A stretch of DNA of 64,000 nucleotides from Monodelphis domestica (GCF_027887165.1 NC_077227.1:540385889-540449888), one strand, 5' to 3'; counted from the stretch's first letter, positions 33,394-46,120 are shown. The notes: generated by a model not told the origin, from the sequence alone. Made by a program: numbers and translations.

Positions 33394-35484
33394 GACCATC
33401 ATATCATCCTCAAAGAGCAATAACTTGATCTCCTCCTTGCCTATTTTAATGCCTCCATTTTCTTTTTCTTCTCTAATTGCTACTGCTAGTGTTTCTAGTA
33501 CAATGTCAAATAATAGAGGTTATAATGGGCATCCTTGTTTCACTACTGATCTTATTGGAAATGCATCTAGTTTATCACCATTGCAAATGATGTTGTTAGC
33601 TGATGGTTTTAGATATATGCTGTTTATTGTTTTTAGGAACAGCCCTTCTATTCCTATGCTTTCTAGTGTTTTTTAATAGGAATGGGTGTTGTATTTTATC
33701 AAAAGCTTTTTCTGCATCTATTGAGATAATCACATGATTTTTGTTGGTTTGCTTGCTTATATAGTCAATTATGTGGATGGTTTTCCTAATATTGAACTGC
33801 CCTGCATTCCTGGTATAAATTCTACTTGATCATAGTGAATGACCCTCCTGATCACTTGCTGGAGTCTTTTTGCTAGTATCCTATTTAAGATTTTTGCATC
33901 TATATTCATTAGGGAGATTGGTTTATAGTTTTCCTTCTCCATTTTTGGCCTGCCTGGCTTTGGAATTAGTACCATGTTTGTGTCATAAAAGGAATTTGGT
34001 AAAACTCCCTCTTTGCTTATTATGTCAAAGAATTTGTATAGTATTCGGATTAGCTGTTCTTTGAATGCTTGATAGAATTCACTGGTGAATCCATCAGGCC
34101 CTGGTGGTTTTTTTCTTAGGGAGTTCTTTGATGGCCTGTTGGATTTCTTTTTCTGATATGGGATTATTTAAGAATTCTATTTCCTCTTCTGTTAGTCTGG
34201 GTAATTTATATTTTTGTAAATATTCATCCATATCGCCTAGATTGGTATATTTATTGCCATATAATTGGGCATGTAGTTTTTAGTGATTGTCTTAATTTCC
34301 TCTTCTTTGGAGATGAGGTCCCCCTTTTCATCTTTGATGCTGTTAATTTGCTTTTCTTCTTTCCTTTTTTTAATTAGATTGACCAGTACTGTATTTTTGT
34401 TTGTTTTTTCAAAGTACCAGCTTCTAGTCTTGTTTATTAGTTCAATAGTTCTATCACTTTCAATTTTATTAATTTCTCCCTTAGTTTTTAGGATCTCTAG
34501 TTTGGTTTTCTTCTGGAAGTTTTTTTATTTGCATTTCCAATTCATTGATCTCTACCCTCCCTAGTTTGTTAATATATGCACTCAGGTATATGAATTTTCC
34601 TCTGAGTACTGCTTTAGCTAAATCCCATAAGGTTTGAAAGGATGTCTTACCATTGTCATTTTCCTCAATTAAATTCTTAATTGTTTTTTATGATTTGTTC
34701 TCTACCTAACTGATTTTGGAGTATCATATTATTTAATTTCCAATTAATTTTTTATTTGGCTCTCCATGTACCCTTACTGATCATTATTTTTATTGCCTTA
34801 TGATCTGAAAAGGCTGCATTTATTATTTCTGTTTTTCTGCATTTGTATGCCATGTTTCTGTGACCTAGTGTATGGTCAATCTTTGTGAATGTGCCATGTG
34901 GTGCTGAGAAGAAGGTGTAGTCCTTTTTGTTCCTATTTATTTTTCTCCATATGTCTATTAATTCTAATTTTTCTAAGATTTCATTCATATCTTTTACCTC
35001 TTTCTTATTTTTTCATTTGATTTATCTAAATTTGATAGTGGTTGGTTTAGGTCTCCCACTAATATGGTTTTACTGTCTATTTCCTCTTTCAATTCTCCTA
35101 GTTTCTCCATTAGAAATTTGGGTGCTATACCATTTGGTGCATACATGTTGATTAGTGTCATTTTCTCATTGTCTATATTCCCTTTTAACAGAATATATTT
35201 ACCTTCCCTATCCCTTTTAACCAGGTCTATTTGTGCTTTGGCTTTGTCAGATATCATGATTGCAACTCCTGCTTTCTTTCTATCAGTTGAGGCCCAAAAA
35301 AGGTCTTACTCCATCCTTTAATTCTGACCTTGTGAGTATCTATCCACCTCATGTGTGTTTCTTGAAGACAACATATGGTAGGGTTTTGGACTCTCAGATA
35401 TTCTGGTATTTGTCTATGTTTTATGGGTGAGTTCATCTCATTCACGTTCAAAGTTATGATTGTCATTTGTGGATTACCTGGCAT
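33394..35484 (-). pseudogene. L1 ORF2 (endonuclease and partial RT), broken
   Basis: ORF2p is the L1 endonuclease/reverse transcriptase. The frame starts near 35484 (MPGNPQMTIITLNVNEMNSP). Fragments cover the endonuclease: CCLQETH, then GDLNQPLS (35073-35050 region) and the late SDHKAI active-site block (34776 region). In the RT domain the piece at 33769-33975 reads [20 protein letters not shown]. Stops and frameshifts separate the pieces, and the catalytic FADD region sits at the broken 33.4 kb end. Non-functional. Confidence 0.9.
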
Positions 35485-36345
35485 TTTGATATCCTCCCCT
35501 AAATCTGACCTTTCTTCTTTAGCTATAACCTTTTAAACTAGTGATTTACTTTACATCATTCCCCCTAGTCCCCTCCCTTGGTATGCTTCCCTTTCTAGCC
35601 CGTCCCTTTTTGTTCCCTTCCCCTCCCCCACTCCTTCCCTCCCTTTTTATATTCCCTCCTCCTCCTTAATTTCCCCTTTCTCTCTTACCCTGTTGGATAA
35701 GATAGAATTCAAGATCCCAACAGATCTATATGTTAATCCCTCTCAGAGTTAATTTCACTGAGAGTAAGGTTTAAGTAATACCAATTCACACTCTTTCTCT
35801 ACTTCTTATAGAATTCTTCCCCTCCCCTTTGCATGTGTATCTTTGTGTGACAAAGATTATTCTATTTAGTTTTTTTCTGTTTCTTAAAGTATATCTTAGT
35901 ACCATAAAAGAAAAGCCCCTCCCTTTTTATTTCTTCCCCCATTCTCCATATTGTTTTGATGCCCCAATCTTTCCCTATGCATGATTCTTCTAACTACTCT
36001 AATGATGTCTACATTTTTGAGAGTTACACATTCCATTTCCCCCACATATTAATATATATAACTTGATATAAATGTAGTCCTTATAGAAGAGCGGTTGAAT
36101 AAAAGAAGAAGATAACATTTTTCTCCTTTTCTCTTTCCTTCATATTTACCTTTTCATGTTTCTCTTGCTCTTTGTGTTTGGATGTCAAACTTTCCACAGA
36201 GTTCTGGTCTTTTCTTTATAAATACTTGGAAATCTTCTATTTTGTTGAATGCCCATACTTTCCCCCAGAAGTATATCGTCAGTTTTGATGGATAGCTGAT
36301 TCTTGGTTGAAGACCCAGCTCCCTTGCCTTTCTGAATATAATGTT

Positions 36346-37133
36346 CTATGCCTTATAGTTGTTCAGTGTGGAAATTACAAAGTGTTGTGTGACCCTGATT
36401 GGCATTCCTTTATAGCTAAATTGTCTTTTTCTGGCTTCTTGTAAGATTTTTTCTTTTGCTTGAAAGCTTTGGAATTTGGCAATTACATTCCTGGGAGTTG
36501 TCTTCTTGGGATTTAGTGTACAGGGTGTTCTGTGAACTCTTTCAATGCCTATATTGTCACCTTGTTCTAAAATCTCCGGGCAGTTTTCTTGGGTGATATC
36601 TTGTATTATGATATCAAGATTACTGTTTATTTCTGGCTTTTCTCGTAAACAAATTATTCTTAGATTGTCTCTCCTTCCTCTGTTTTCCATGTCTGTCACC
36701 TTGTCAGTGAGATATTTTATGTTTTCTTCTAATTCCTTAATTTTTTTTTTACTTTGCTTTATTAATTCTTTCTGTTTTGCAAGATCATTGGTTTCCAGTT
36801 GCTCAATTCTGGTCCTTAAGGCTTGATTTTCTGCTTTGATCTTTTGGCATTCAGCTGTAATTTTTTTGGTTCTCTAATATAATTTGTTGGTTTTCTTTTT
36901 GAACCATTTCTCACTTCTCTTTCCAGAGGGCTTCCATCTTTCTGATTATTAGCTCCATTTGAGACTCTTCCAGGGCTTGTGGATAATTTCATTTCTTTTT
37001 TGGCTTTGCCTTTGTTTGACTTTCGTCCAGTGTTTCCTCTGTAGCTTGGGTTTTTCCTCCATAGAAAGTTTCGAGGGTGACAGTCTTTTTTTATTTTTTT
37101 ATTTCTTGCCTGGATTTTGAGGCTCCTGTGCAC
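36346..37133 (-). pseudogene. L1 ORF1, broken
   Basis: ORF1p is the L1 RNA-binding chaperone. The N-terminal part (37133-36816, 105 codons) is basic and charged, fitting the coiled-coil side. The downstream frame (36699-36346, 117 codons) has the RRM-type block ENRGRRDNLRIICL and a C-terminal domain start (NVIAKFQSFQAKEKILQEAR). The two are in different frames with at least one stop between. It matches the ORF1 at 60.4-61.0 kb. Confidence 0.88.
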
Positions 37134-37865
37134 AGTTAGCCATTTATTCTGGATGTTTTCAGTTCCCTCTTTAGTCAGAAATCAGAGTCTGCTGAGCAGG
37201 GTTGTTTTTTGTATATGAAGTTAATGAGTAGGTCTCGGTTTTCCTAAGTGCTTTGCAGCTTTTCTTGATGCCTTCCTCCAGGAGGTGCTCAGTGTCTGCT
37301 CTCTCTTGCCTGCCTGGTTTTCAGGTTTAGTTACTTTTGGGGGTGAGTCCCCAACAGACCTGGTTAATTCCCAAGGACCCTAAAAATGCTCCCTGTTCAT
37401 TCCAGAGGGATTCCTGCCTCACTACCTGACTCTGGCGGGCACGCTGGCCCTGGGCACCTGAAGTCTGCTCTCTCTCACGTCTTGAGTTTTTCTGCCTAGC
37501 TGCCTTGGGGGGGGGTTCCCCTGCTGTCCTAGTCAACTCAGAAGGGCGCAGAAGTGCCCTCTCCTTGCTTCAGAGGTGCCCCTTGTTCCTTAGTCTCAGC
37601 ATGCACTGGCCCCGGCTCTGGCCCTATATGTGGGGGTGGGGCAGGCTGGATCTGCTCACGATTGCTTTTGGGTGGAAGCCCTTTCCCCCTTTATAGGCTG
37701 GTAAAGCCTCGATCCCACGCACTTTCACTGCTGGTCCCTGCTCTACAGCTCCTCCGCTCCTCTGATATAAATTCTTAAGGTCTTTTGGGGTGATCCTTAT
37801 CAGCGTATGTCAGTATGTGTCGGGGAGAGTGAGTAAGCCACGTTTAGCTGTCCGAAGCTAACAAC
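37134..37865 (-). promoter_or_regulatory. L1 5' UTR (internal promoter region)
   Basis: The most GC-rich and CpG-richer stretch of this window, preceding ORF1 on the minus strand. In L1 elements this region carries the internal promoter. A G-run (ggggggggg at 37507-37515) and repeated tggtcccc-type blocks are present. The several small plus and minus ORFs are composition artefacts. Confidence 0.7.
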
Positions 37866-38398
37866 CTAATTTTAAATAATGAATTGTTTAAAGAAAAAGT
37901 AATGGGAACAATAAACAATTTTATTAAAGGGAATGATAATGATGAGTCAATATATCAAAACCAATTAGAAGTATCAAAAGCAATAATCTGAAGTAAATTT
38001 ATATCTCTAAATGCTTGTATCAATAAAAGTGATCAATGAACTTGATATGCATATTAAAAATAGAAAAAATTCAAATGAAAAATATCCAATTCCACACCAA
38101 ATTGGAAATCTCAAAAATTAAACATGTGATTTTTAAAATTGAGTGTCAGGATACCATTGAACTGATAAATAAATCTTTTATTAAAAAAAATAAATATCCT
38201 CACTAATGGTTAATACAATTTTAAAAAAGAGAGAAAACCAAATCACTTGTATCAAAATGGAAAAGGTGAATATACCATCAATGAAGATGAAAGTAAAACA
38301 ATTATCAGTAGATATTTTGCCCAGTCATATGTAAATACATTTAATAATTAAATTAAATAGAAGAATATTTACAAAATTATGAACAAGATAATCACAAA
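37866..38398 (+). mobile_element. Older L1, middle of ORF2
   Basis: Broken translation preserves blocks of L1 ORF2 between endonuclease and RT: DTIELINKSF (38154-38183), HLYQNGKGEYTI with a frame shift, then NEDESKTIISRYFAQ (38281-38325). It is more diverged than the minus-strand L1 next to it. Confidence 0.65.
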
Positions 38399-38925
38399 AA
38401 AACTGGAAAGGCTTATATGAAGTGATGCAAAATGAAGTAAGTATAACCAGGAGAAGGTTATACACAATAATAACAATAATGCATGATGATCAACTGTGAA
38501 TGACAACTATAATTAATAAATCAAAAATCCAGAATAACTCCTATGGTTTCATGACAAAAAAAATATCTGCCACCATAGAGAGAGCTAATGGAGTTTGAAT
38601 ACAAATTGAAACATACCATTCTTCTCTTAATTTCCTCCAAGAACTTTTCTTTAGTATAAGCAATATGTCTTATTTCTCAACATAATGAACAGAGAAATAT
38701 ATATTATATGATAATATATGTACAACCTAAATCATATTACGTTCCTTCTTGGGGAGGGGAGAAAAAAGGAAAGAAAGAGGAAAAAAGAATGAGAGATTTT
38801 TGGACATAGCTAATGTGAAAATTTGTTTCTCTTGGATAAGCATATTTATTATAATTTGTTACATATTTACATCAAACTATATGTAATGTAGTATTGTTAT
38901 GTTACATATTATGTTATAAAACTCA
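38399..38925 (+). mobile_element. Older L1 3' UTR, nested
   Basis: The order ggcttatatgaagtgatgca, then gaagtaagtataaccaggag, gatgatcaactgtgaatgac and a purine-rich gaggggagaaaaaaggaaag tail matches an old L1 3' UTR. It interrupts the ORF2 sequence that continues from 38926. Confidence 0.65.
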
Positions 38926-39204
38926 CAAGACAAAGCCCTACAAGATGAAATAGTAAGAGATTCCTCATGTAAAATAACCATAGACAGCATAATTTACTGG
39001 GGAGTAAGACTGCCAAGACAAACCCAGGAACTATTTGAACACATTTATAAAACATTTTTAATGAAATAAATTCACATTATATAAGTGAAGAGATACAAAT
39101 TGTTCATTGGTGGGCAGAGCTAATATAATAAAAAATGACAATTCTTCTTAATTTACTTATACAATGTCATCTCAAGAACATTACAAATAGAATTATTTTA
39201 TTGA

Positions 39205-39816
<612 letters not shown>

Positions 39817-39829
39817 ATGTATATGTGTT

Positions 39830-39835
39830 AATAAA
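39830..39835 (+). other. Retrocopied poly(A) signal AATAAA
   Basis: AATAAA 14 bp after the stop codon and about 14 bp before the A-run, as expected for the copied RPS27A mRNA end. Confidence 0.9.
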
Positions 39836-40898
39836 AACATCAACTATTAAAAAAAAGCTATTTGTTACTGTCTAAAATTAGAAGGGTTGATCAGTGGAAG
39901 AGACAAGACTTAGAAAACAGTAGTAATTACTGTAACGTGTTTGACAAATGTAAAGATTCAAGCTTTTGGAATAATAATTCAGTATTTGGTAAACTGGCAG
40001 AAAACTGGAAAAAAGTCCAGTAGAAATTAAGCATAGGTTAGTATCTTACACCATTTACCAAGATAAGGTCAAAATGAATATAACTTAGACATAAAGGAAG
40101 ATAGCATAAACAAATTAGAAGAACATGGAGCACTTTAGCTACTAGATTTATGGATAGAAGAAGAATGTATTAATAAATAATCAATAAAGAGCTTTTGTAA
40201 GATTTAAATTAGATAATTTTGTTTATATTAAATCTAAAAGTTTATGTGCAAATAAAACATGTAGCTGAGATTAAAAGGAAAGCAGAATAGTGGAGAAATT
40301 TTTTATAGATAGTTTCTTAGATAAAGATCTCATAACTCAAATAAATAGAGAACTTCATCAGAAAATAAAAGTATGAATCTTTCCCTAATTGATAAATGGT
40401 AAAAAGATATGAACAGCTTTTTTTGATAAAGATATCAAAGCTATATGTAGTCACATGAAAATACTTAAAATCATTATTGATTAGAGAAATGCAAATTAAA
40501 ACACTTGAGATACCATCTCACACTCAGATGGATTAAAATAGAAGAAGGGGAAAATGACAAATGGAGGGGATATGGAAAAATTGAAACAATAATATACTGT
40601 TTGTAGAACTTTGAAATGATCCAGCCATTTTAGAGAGCAATCTGGAATTATACCCACAGGCTTATAAAACTGGGTAAACATTCTGACCAGCAATATTAGG
40701 TCTATTTTCCTTGGTAATTAGGGAAAAAATAAAGGACTGATTTTTTTTTTCATATTTAACAGCTCTCTTTGTGGCAAAGGATTGGAATTGGGGGAGTATC
40801 CATTAATGGGGAATGGCTAATGAAATTATATATGATTATCATGGAACTCTACTGTGCTGTACTAAATGATGAACATTGATTTTAGAAAATCATAGAAA

Positions 40899-42221
40899 CC
40901 CCAATTGATAAATGGGCAAGATAAATGGGCAACATGAACAGGCAGTTTTCAGATAGAGAAATCAAAAAATATCAATAAGCACAAGAAAAAGTGTTCTAAA
41001 TCTCTCATAATTAGAGAGATGCAAATCAAGACAACTCTGAGGTACCACCTCACAACTAGGAGTTTGGCCAACATGATACCAAAGGAAACTAATAAATGTT
41101 GGAGGGATCATGGCAACATTGGAATACCAATGTATTGCTGGTAGAGTTGTGAATTGATCCAATCTTTCTGGGAGGCAACTTGGAACTATGACCAAAGGGC
41201 TTATAAAAAATGCTGACCCTTTAATCCAGCCATATCACTGCTGGGTTTGTACCCCCAAGAGATAATAGGGAAAAATATGTGCATATGGCCACACTCTTTG
41301 TAGTGGCAAAAAAAACTGGAAAATGAAGAGGTGTCCATTGATTGGGGAATGGCTGAAAAAATTGTGGTATGTGATGATCATGGAATGCTATTGTGCTGAA
41401 AGGAATGATGAACTGGAGGAATTCCATGTGAACTGTGTAAAAAATAGACTCGAATACAGGACTACAATCCCCACGAGCCTTTGCTCCACTTCCCCAGAAT
41501 GCCTTGTAATCTCACCTGGGCCAAGATCGAGAAGGTATTTAAGCTGATTCAAAGGCTTTTGAGGCGCTCTCTCTTGACTCTTTTTGGACTTCCGTTTTGG
41601 AGCAGGCGGTCTCTTGCGTGATGTGAGGTTATTTTGTCTAGGCCTCTGGCCTAGGCACATGTTTCTTACTTGTATATTCTTTAATCTTTAACCTTTAATA
41701 AACCCCTAAAAAATATAATACTCCTTGCAGAGAGAAACTAATTTCTACCTGCCTCAGTCTCCCCATCTCCCCTAAATTTTAATCTTTACAACTGGAATGA
41801 CCTCCAGGAATTGATGCAGAGCAAAAGGAGCAGAACATTATACATAGACATTGTGGCACAATCAAACATAATGGACTTCTCTACTAGCAGCAATGCAAGG
41901 ATCCGGGACAATTCTGAGGGACTGATGAGTAAGAAAGCTATCCACATCCAGAGGAAGAACTGTGAGAGTAGAAACACAGATGAAAAACAACTGCTTGATT
42001 GCATGGTTTGATGGTGATGCCATGATTGGGGATTTTGACTTTAAATGATCACTCTATTACAAATATTAATAATACGGAAATAGGTCTTGAACAATGATAT
42101 ATGTAAACCCAGTGGAATTGCTTGTCAGCTCCAGGAGCAGGTGGGGGAGGGTGGGAGGGAAAAAACATGAATCATGTAACCATGGAAAAATACTCTAATT
42201 TAATTAAATAAATTAAAAAAA
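40899..42221 (+). mobile_element. 5'-truncated L1 nested in the older L1
   Basis: A perfect 15-bp target duplication agaaaatcatagaaa lies at 40884-40898 and 42222-42236. The element begins in ORF2 C-terminal sequence (ccccaattgataaatgggca), passes its 3' UTR (ctactagcagcaatgcaagg) and ends with an A-rich tail. It is split by a solo LTR at 41436-41790. Its relation to the surrounding L1 shows it is younger. Confidence 0.95.
41436..41790 (+). mobile_element. Solo LTR (ERV), class I type
   Basis: This 355-bp element starts tgtaaaaaat and ends atctttaca, giving a TGTAAA...TTTACA inverted terminus. Direct 4-bp duplications actg flank it (41432-41435, 41791-41794), and the L1 reads perfectly across when one copy and the LTR are removed. 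A TATA-like tatttaag is at 41536-41543 and AATAAA at 41697-41702. The 4-bp duplication suits gammaretrovirus-like (class I) or related ERVs. No internal genes remain, so it arose by LTR-LTR recombination. Confidence 0.88.
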
Positions 42222-42400
42222 AGAAAATCATAGAAAGACATGCTTGAAATAATGAAAAATGAAACAAGCAGAACCAAGAGAATGTTGTTTGCAGCAACAG
42301 CAATATTGTTTGAAGAATAACTATGAATGTTTCTCTCTAGAGAAAGAACTGATACAAAGAAGTATATGTGGTAGTTTTATTTATTTACTTATTTCAAAAT

Positions 42401-42935
42401 TTTCCTCATTTTTTACATTAAAGTTTCCAGGTATTTCCCTACCTATCTTCCTTCCCTACACTAGAAAAGGCATTGTTTGACATAAAGATATATGTATATC
42501 TAAAGCTGTATTTTGTTTCTATTAAATCCACTACATATATTCTAAATTCTACAGAAAATGGCTTTCTTACTATACTCTATGTATGACTATCTTTTCTATC
42601 TTTTCTTTCTCTGTTTTTGCAGGTGTTTTTTTTTTCTTGCCTGATATTTTCTCTATCTTCTCGTTTCTTCTGGGATGCTGCAACTATTTCTTACTCTAGA
42701 ACAATTTCCAACACCAGACCCTTCCTGATTCTCCTGGTTGTTAAGTCTCTTCCTATTTCATCCAGATTTCTGTGTATTTATATAACATTTTTATTGAATT
42801 GTTTGTATAGATGTTGTTTCTTTTGAGAGCATGGAATATAAATTGTAAAAGAATATAGTTAGATATAAAGAAAAACTTCCTTACAATATCTCTACTTTAC
42901 ATACAGAGCAGCCATCTACCTGTGTGTAAAAGGGA
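42401..42935. other. Unassigned; possible L1 and L2 fragments
   Basis: The T-rich piece at 42380-42480 may be an antisense old L1 3' UTR. The text at 42660-42840 (ctgggatgctgcaactattt; aagtctcttcctatttcatc) may be a decayed L2. Neither is firm. Confidence 0.3.
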
Positions 42936-42939
42936 AAGC

Positions 42940-43200
42940 AGTATAGTGAAGCAGCTATATGGTAGAGTGAATAGAATACTGATCTTGGAGCCAAGAAAAC
43001 TCAGTTCAAATTCTGCTTTGTATACAATATTTAGCTGTGTGACCCTTGAATAAGTCACCTAACCTCACGCAGCCTTGGTTTCCTACTCTGTAAAATGGAG
43101 CTAATCAGGACATTCCTCACAAGTTAGTTGTAACAATCAAATGAAATAATGTTTATATAACATTTTTCAAACTTTAAAGTGCTACATAAATGCTAGCTAA
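42940..43200 (+). mobile_element. MIR-type SINE, nearly full length
   Basis: Head gtgaatagaatactgatctt, B-box-like ctcagttcaaattctgcttt, core gctgtgtgacccttgaataa and gtttcctactctgtaaaatg, tail aaagtgctacataaatgcta. Confidence 0.8.
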
Positions 43201-43725
43201 GCCAAATTAGGTAATTAAAAGTATCTTTCCATGTAGCAATATAGGAGAAAGAGGTAGAGGAGAGGAGGTGAATCTAGAATCCCCCCCCCCACCTCCTCCT
43301 GACCTACCTCAGAAGTTCTAAGAGGAAAACAAACAAAACCACAGTCAACTCCTTTGAATATCCAGACTTCAACTCAAAAAAGTATTTCCAATCTTGGAGA
43401 ATTTGACTTGCCTAATGTTAGAAGGTTCTTTGTCTGCTCTCATTTCTCCTGTACTTTGCTCTGGATTGGAATGTAGTCATGGGCAGTTCACATCCACCCT
43501 GGGATTTCCCAGGTAAGATCCTCCAGTCAGCTACTTTTTTCTGCCTAGTACCTACATCTACCACAGGTTCTGGATCCATTTACTGCCTTTTTCAGGCTTC
43601 TTTACCTTCTAGTAACCACGAAGGTTAGTAGTCACTAATATGTTATATATAGCAATAGGAAAAACTGTGATGAAGGAATGGATGGAAATCACAGTAGAAA
43701 GAGGAAACTAATGTTGACCATATAT
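43201..43725. other. Unique sequence, no gene recognised
   Basis: A C-run at 43280-43290 is notable; no gene, repeat or regulatory cluster I can support. Confidence 0.35.
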
Positions 43726-43729
43726 GGAA

Positions 43730-43860
43730 TCAGTCAATAAACATTAATTAATTATTTACTATGTACTAGGCACTATGCCTATATATTGGGGATACAATAT
43801 ATATATATTGGGGATACAAATAAAAAGAGAGAGAGACAAAAGCTAGTCCTTGCCTATCTG
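43730..43860 (-). mobile_element. L2 LINE tail, antisense
   Basis: Plus strand caataaacattaattaatta, actatgtactaggcactatg and attggggatacaaataaaaa is a reversed L2 3' end, with an internal duplication of tatattggggataca (43785-43799, 43806-43820). Confidence 0.55.
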
Positions 43861-44735
43861 TTGCAAGAACTGAGGATTTCCTGCATTCACTCCTTCAACT
43901 CCACCCAAAATTGAGCAAAACTAGAAGAATGTTACAATTAAGGGAAGTTGCCTTCTTCCCTGCTCAAAGCCTAAGAGGAAGGAACTGCCTTTAAAAGTAG
44001 CAAGTGCCATTTTACTCTACCTACTTGACTAGACTCAGTACTTATATACATTCCTGTATCAGTTTCATTAACAAACTGGTCAGTCGCCACCATTCTAAAA
44101 TTAGTCATTTCTTTCATGCATTTTGAAGAGGGGAAAAAGAGAAATATAACTCCTAAGCTAAATGGGGGGAAAAAATCCAACAGGCCTCAAGACAAAGGTG
44201 AAGCCAACTTCTTTGTTAGAGTTTCCACCTTTTTCCTCTGGTATTTTATTGTCAAAAAAATCCTAGAAGCCTCTGGACAGTTTATGGCTTCAATGATTAA
44301 TTGAATCCTGGGAAGGTTTTTTTTTTTTTTAATTAGGGATGCTGAGCCTTTTTGTGTATGTCATGAACCCCATTGTTATTCTGTTGAAAACCAATGATAC
44401 CTTCTCAGAATAATATTATTAAAAACATAAGACAAAATACAAAGAATTAAAAAGGAAACCAATTATGCTGACAGTTACTAAAATATTTTAATGAAACAAA
44501 TTCATAGACCCCAAGTTATAAACCTCTGTTCTGTGGCTATCTTAATGCAGGATCAGATCATAACTGACAGTCACGTGTACATATATTTATGTCTAAAGTG
44601 GAATGGGCTGCTTCACAAGAGCATAGATTCCTTATATTGATGATCTTCACATAGAATCAAGATGAATACTCAAAGAGAATGCTTTAGAGAAAATATAAGA
44701 TGCTTTAAAATGGAAAAAAAAAACTACAATGGAAA
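43861..44735. other. Unassigned sequence
   Basis: Unique-looking, with a T-run at 44318-44330. ORFs at 43971-44180 (minus) and 44116-44304 (plus) overlap one another and show no domain. No gene supported. Confidence 0.35.
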
Positions 44736-44739
44736 TAGA

Positions 44740-44860
44740 GTCAGAGAACCGGTATTTGAAACCTGGTTTTGCTTTTCACAGCCTCATCTGAAGATGAGTA
44801 GGTTGGGCCAGATGACCTCGGTGGCTTCTTTCAATTCTAAATCTGTGATTCTGTCTTCAG
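44740..44860 (+). mobile_element. SINE or L3 3' fragment
   Basis: The text ggttgggccagatgacctcg followed by cttctttcaattctaaatct resembles the 3' end shared by L3 and MIR-derived marsupial SINEs. Confidence 0.5.
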
Positions 44861-44958
44861 GTTCAAATTGGATTATGAGATCTCTGAAATTCTGGTATAC
44901 ATGTGTAATACCTCTTCCCATCTATGCAACATAGTGTTTTTTAAAACCCTTAACTTCT

Positions 44959-45140
44959 GGGCAGCTAAATGATTCACTAGATATCGAGGAGGGTTTGGCA
45001 TCAGGAAAATTCCTCTCCCTGAGTTCAAATCTGACCTCAGACACTTACTAGCTTTATAACCCTGGGTTACAAGGGTTAATGTTCTTCTTCCTTAGAATCA
45101 ATACACAGTATTGATTTTTAAGACAGAAAGTAAAAATGAA
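44959..45140 (+). mobile_element. tRNA-SINE (SINE1-like), internally deleted
   Basis: Head gggcagctaaatgattcact, centre ctgacctcagacacttacta, a deletion, then the family tail tagaatcaatacacagtatt and aagacagaaagta. Confidence 0.75.
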
Positions 45141-45145
45141 AATAC

Positions 45146-45336
45146 CCCATCTTCTCTGTTCTAGAATCAGTACTAAGCCTCCATTCTAAAGCAGAAGAGC
45201 AGTAAAGGCTAGGCAATTTGGCATTAAGTGATTCACCTAGGGACACAAAGCTAGGAAATGTTTGAGCCCAGATTTGAACTGAAGTCCTCCTGACTTCAGG
45301 TCTTGTATTCTATCCATTGTACTGCCTAACTGCCTT
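45146..45336 (-). mobile_element. tRNA-SINE (SINE1-like), antisense
   Basis: Plus strand agtaaaggctaggcaatttg, gattcacctagggacacaaa and tattctatccattgtactgc is the reversed family. It lies tail to tail with the copy just upstream, so the two tails are only a few bases apart. Confidence 0.78.
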
Positions 45337-45815
45337 GGTAGTGCCCCACCACTACCACCTTGGGGAGAAGTTCTATCAAGCTGTAGGCTCAATATGCCCA
45401 AGAAGATATGACTTCTAATTGGCAGAGAAAATGCTGAGCCAAAACACTGTACATCTTCATCAAGGAGCAGTGAATTAAAAAAAAAAGGATTTGGAAGAAC
45501 TTTGAAGAAAGAATCAGAGTGACACAATTTGGAAAGGTGAAGCACAGATGTAGTAATGGCAGCCTGGAGCCTCCTAAGCTGCAGATGTGGGAAGGGGGCC
45601 TATTTCCTTTGATTTCCTTTGATTCTCACCACTTGTGACTCTAAAGCCTGCTTAGAGTGGACTTCTTTGTGAGATCTGGATGAAATCTGTGAAATTTTGC
45701 AAGGTTCTCTGGCTTAGCTTGACCTGAGATACTATTTTAAATCCACTCACAGAAGCTATTTATCTATACTTTATTTTAATAGGCACAACTTCCCCATTCT
45801 GTTCATTATTTGCTT
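45337..45815. other. Unique sequence, no gene recognised
   Basis: High-complexity, mostly repeat-free. A minus ORF at 45237-45545 runs from the SINE into this region and has no domain. It could be part of a conserved island but has fewer motif clusters than others listed. Confidence 0.35.
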
Positions 45816-45817
45816 TG

Positions 45818-45822
<5 letters not shown>

Positions 45823-45862
<40 letters not shown>
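45823..45862. repeat. (TA)n microsatellite
   Basis: About 20 TA units immediately upstream of a SINE. Confidence 0.95.
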
Positions 45863-45863
<1 letters not shown>

Positions 45864-45874
45864 TATTCTTGATA

Positions 45875-46120
45875 TGCCGGTGGCATAGCGGATAGAGCAC
45901 CAAGTCTGGAGGGAGGACAACACCTCTACCTGAGTTCAAATCTGGCCTCAGACACTTATTAGCTTATAACCCTAGGCAAATCACATAACCCCAGTTGTCA
46001 CAGTTCCTCATTTCTAAAATGAGCTAGAGAAGGAAATGTTAAAACATTACAGTATCTTTGCCAAGAAAATGCCTAATGGGTTACAAAGAGTTGGACAAAA
46101 CTAAAAGGACCAAACAACAA
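45875..46120 (+). mobile_element. tRNA-SINE with RTE/Bov-B-type tail
   Basis: Head ggtggcatagcggatagagc, centre ctggcctcagacacttatta, tail cagtatctttgccaagaaaa then gagttggacaaaactaaaag. Confidence 0.88.

Larger units (their letters stand above)
33394..37865 (-). mobile_element. L1 with 5' UTR, ORF1 and half of ORF2
   Basis: On the minus strand it has a GC-rich 5' UTR (37865-37134), ORF1 (about 37133-36346), an inter-ORF spacer, and ORF2 from its start near 35484 through endonuclease into the reverse transcriptase. It ends abruptly at 33394, without the ORF2 C-terminus, 3' UTR or poly(A). The element therefore reached full length at the 5' side and later lost its 3' half. No target duplication can be defined. 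Confidence 0.93.

Noticed and set aside
37327..37778. GC-rich ORFs near 37.5 kb as a possible gene or CpG-island promoter
   Set aside because: They fall in the 5' UTR of the minus-strand L1; the same type of sequence precedes ORF1 of L1 unit A.
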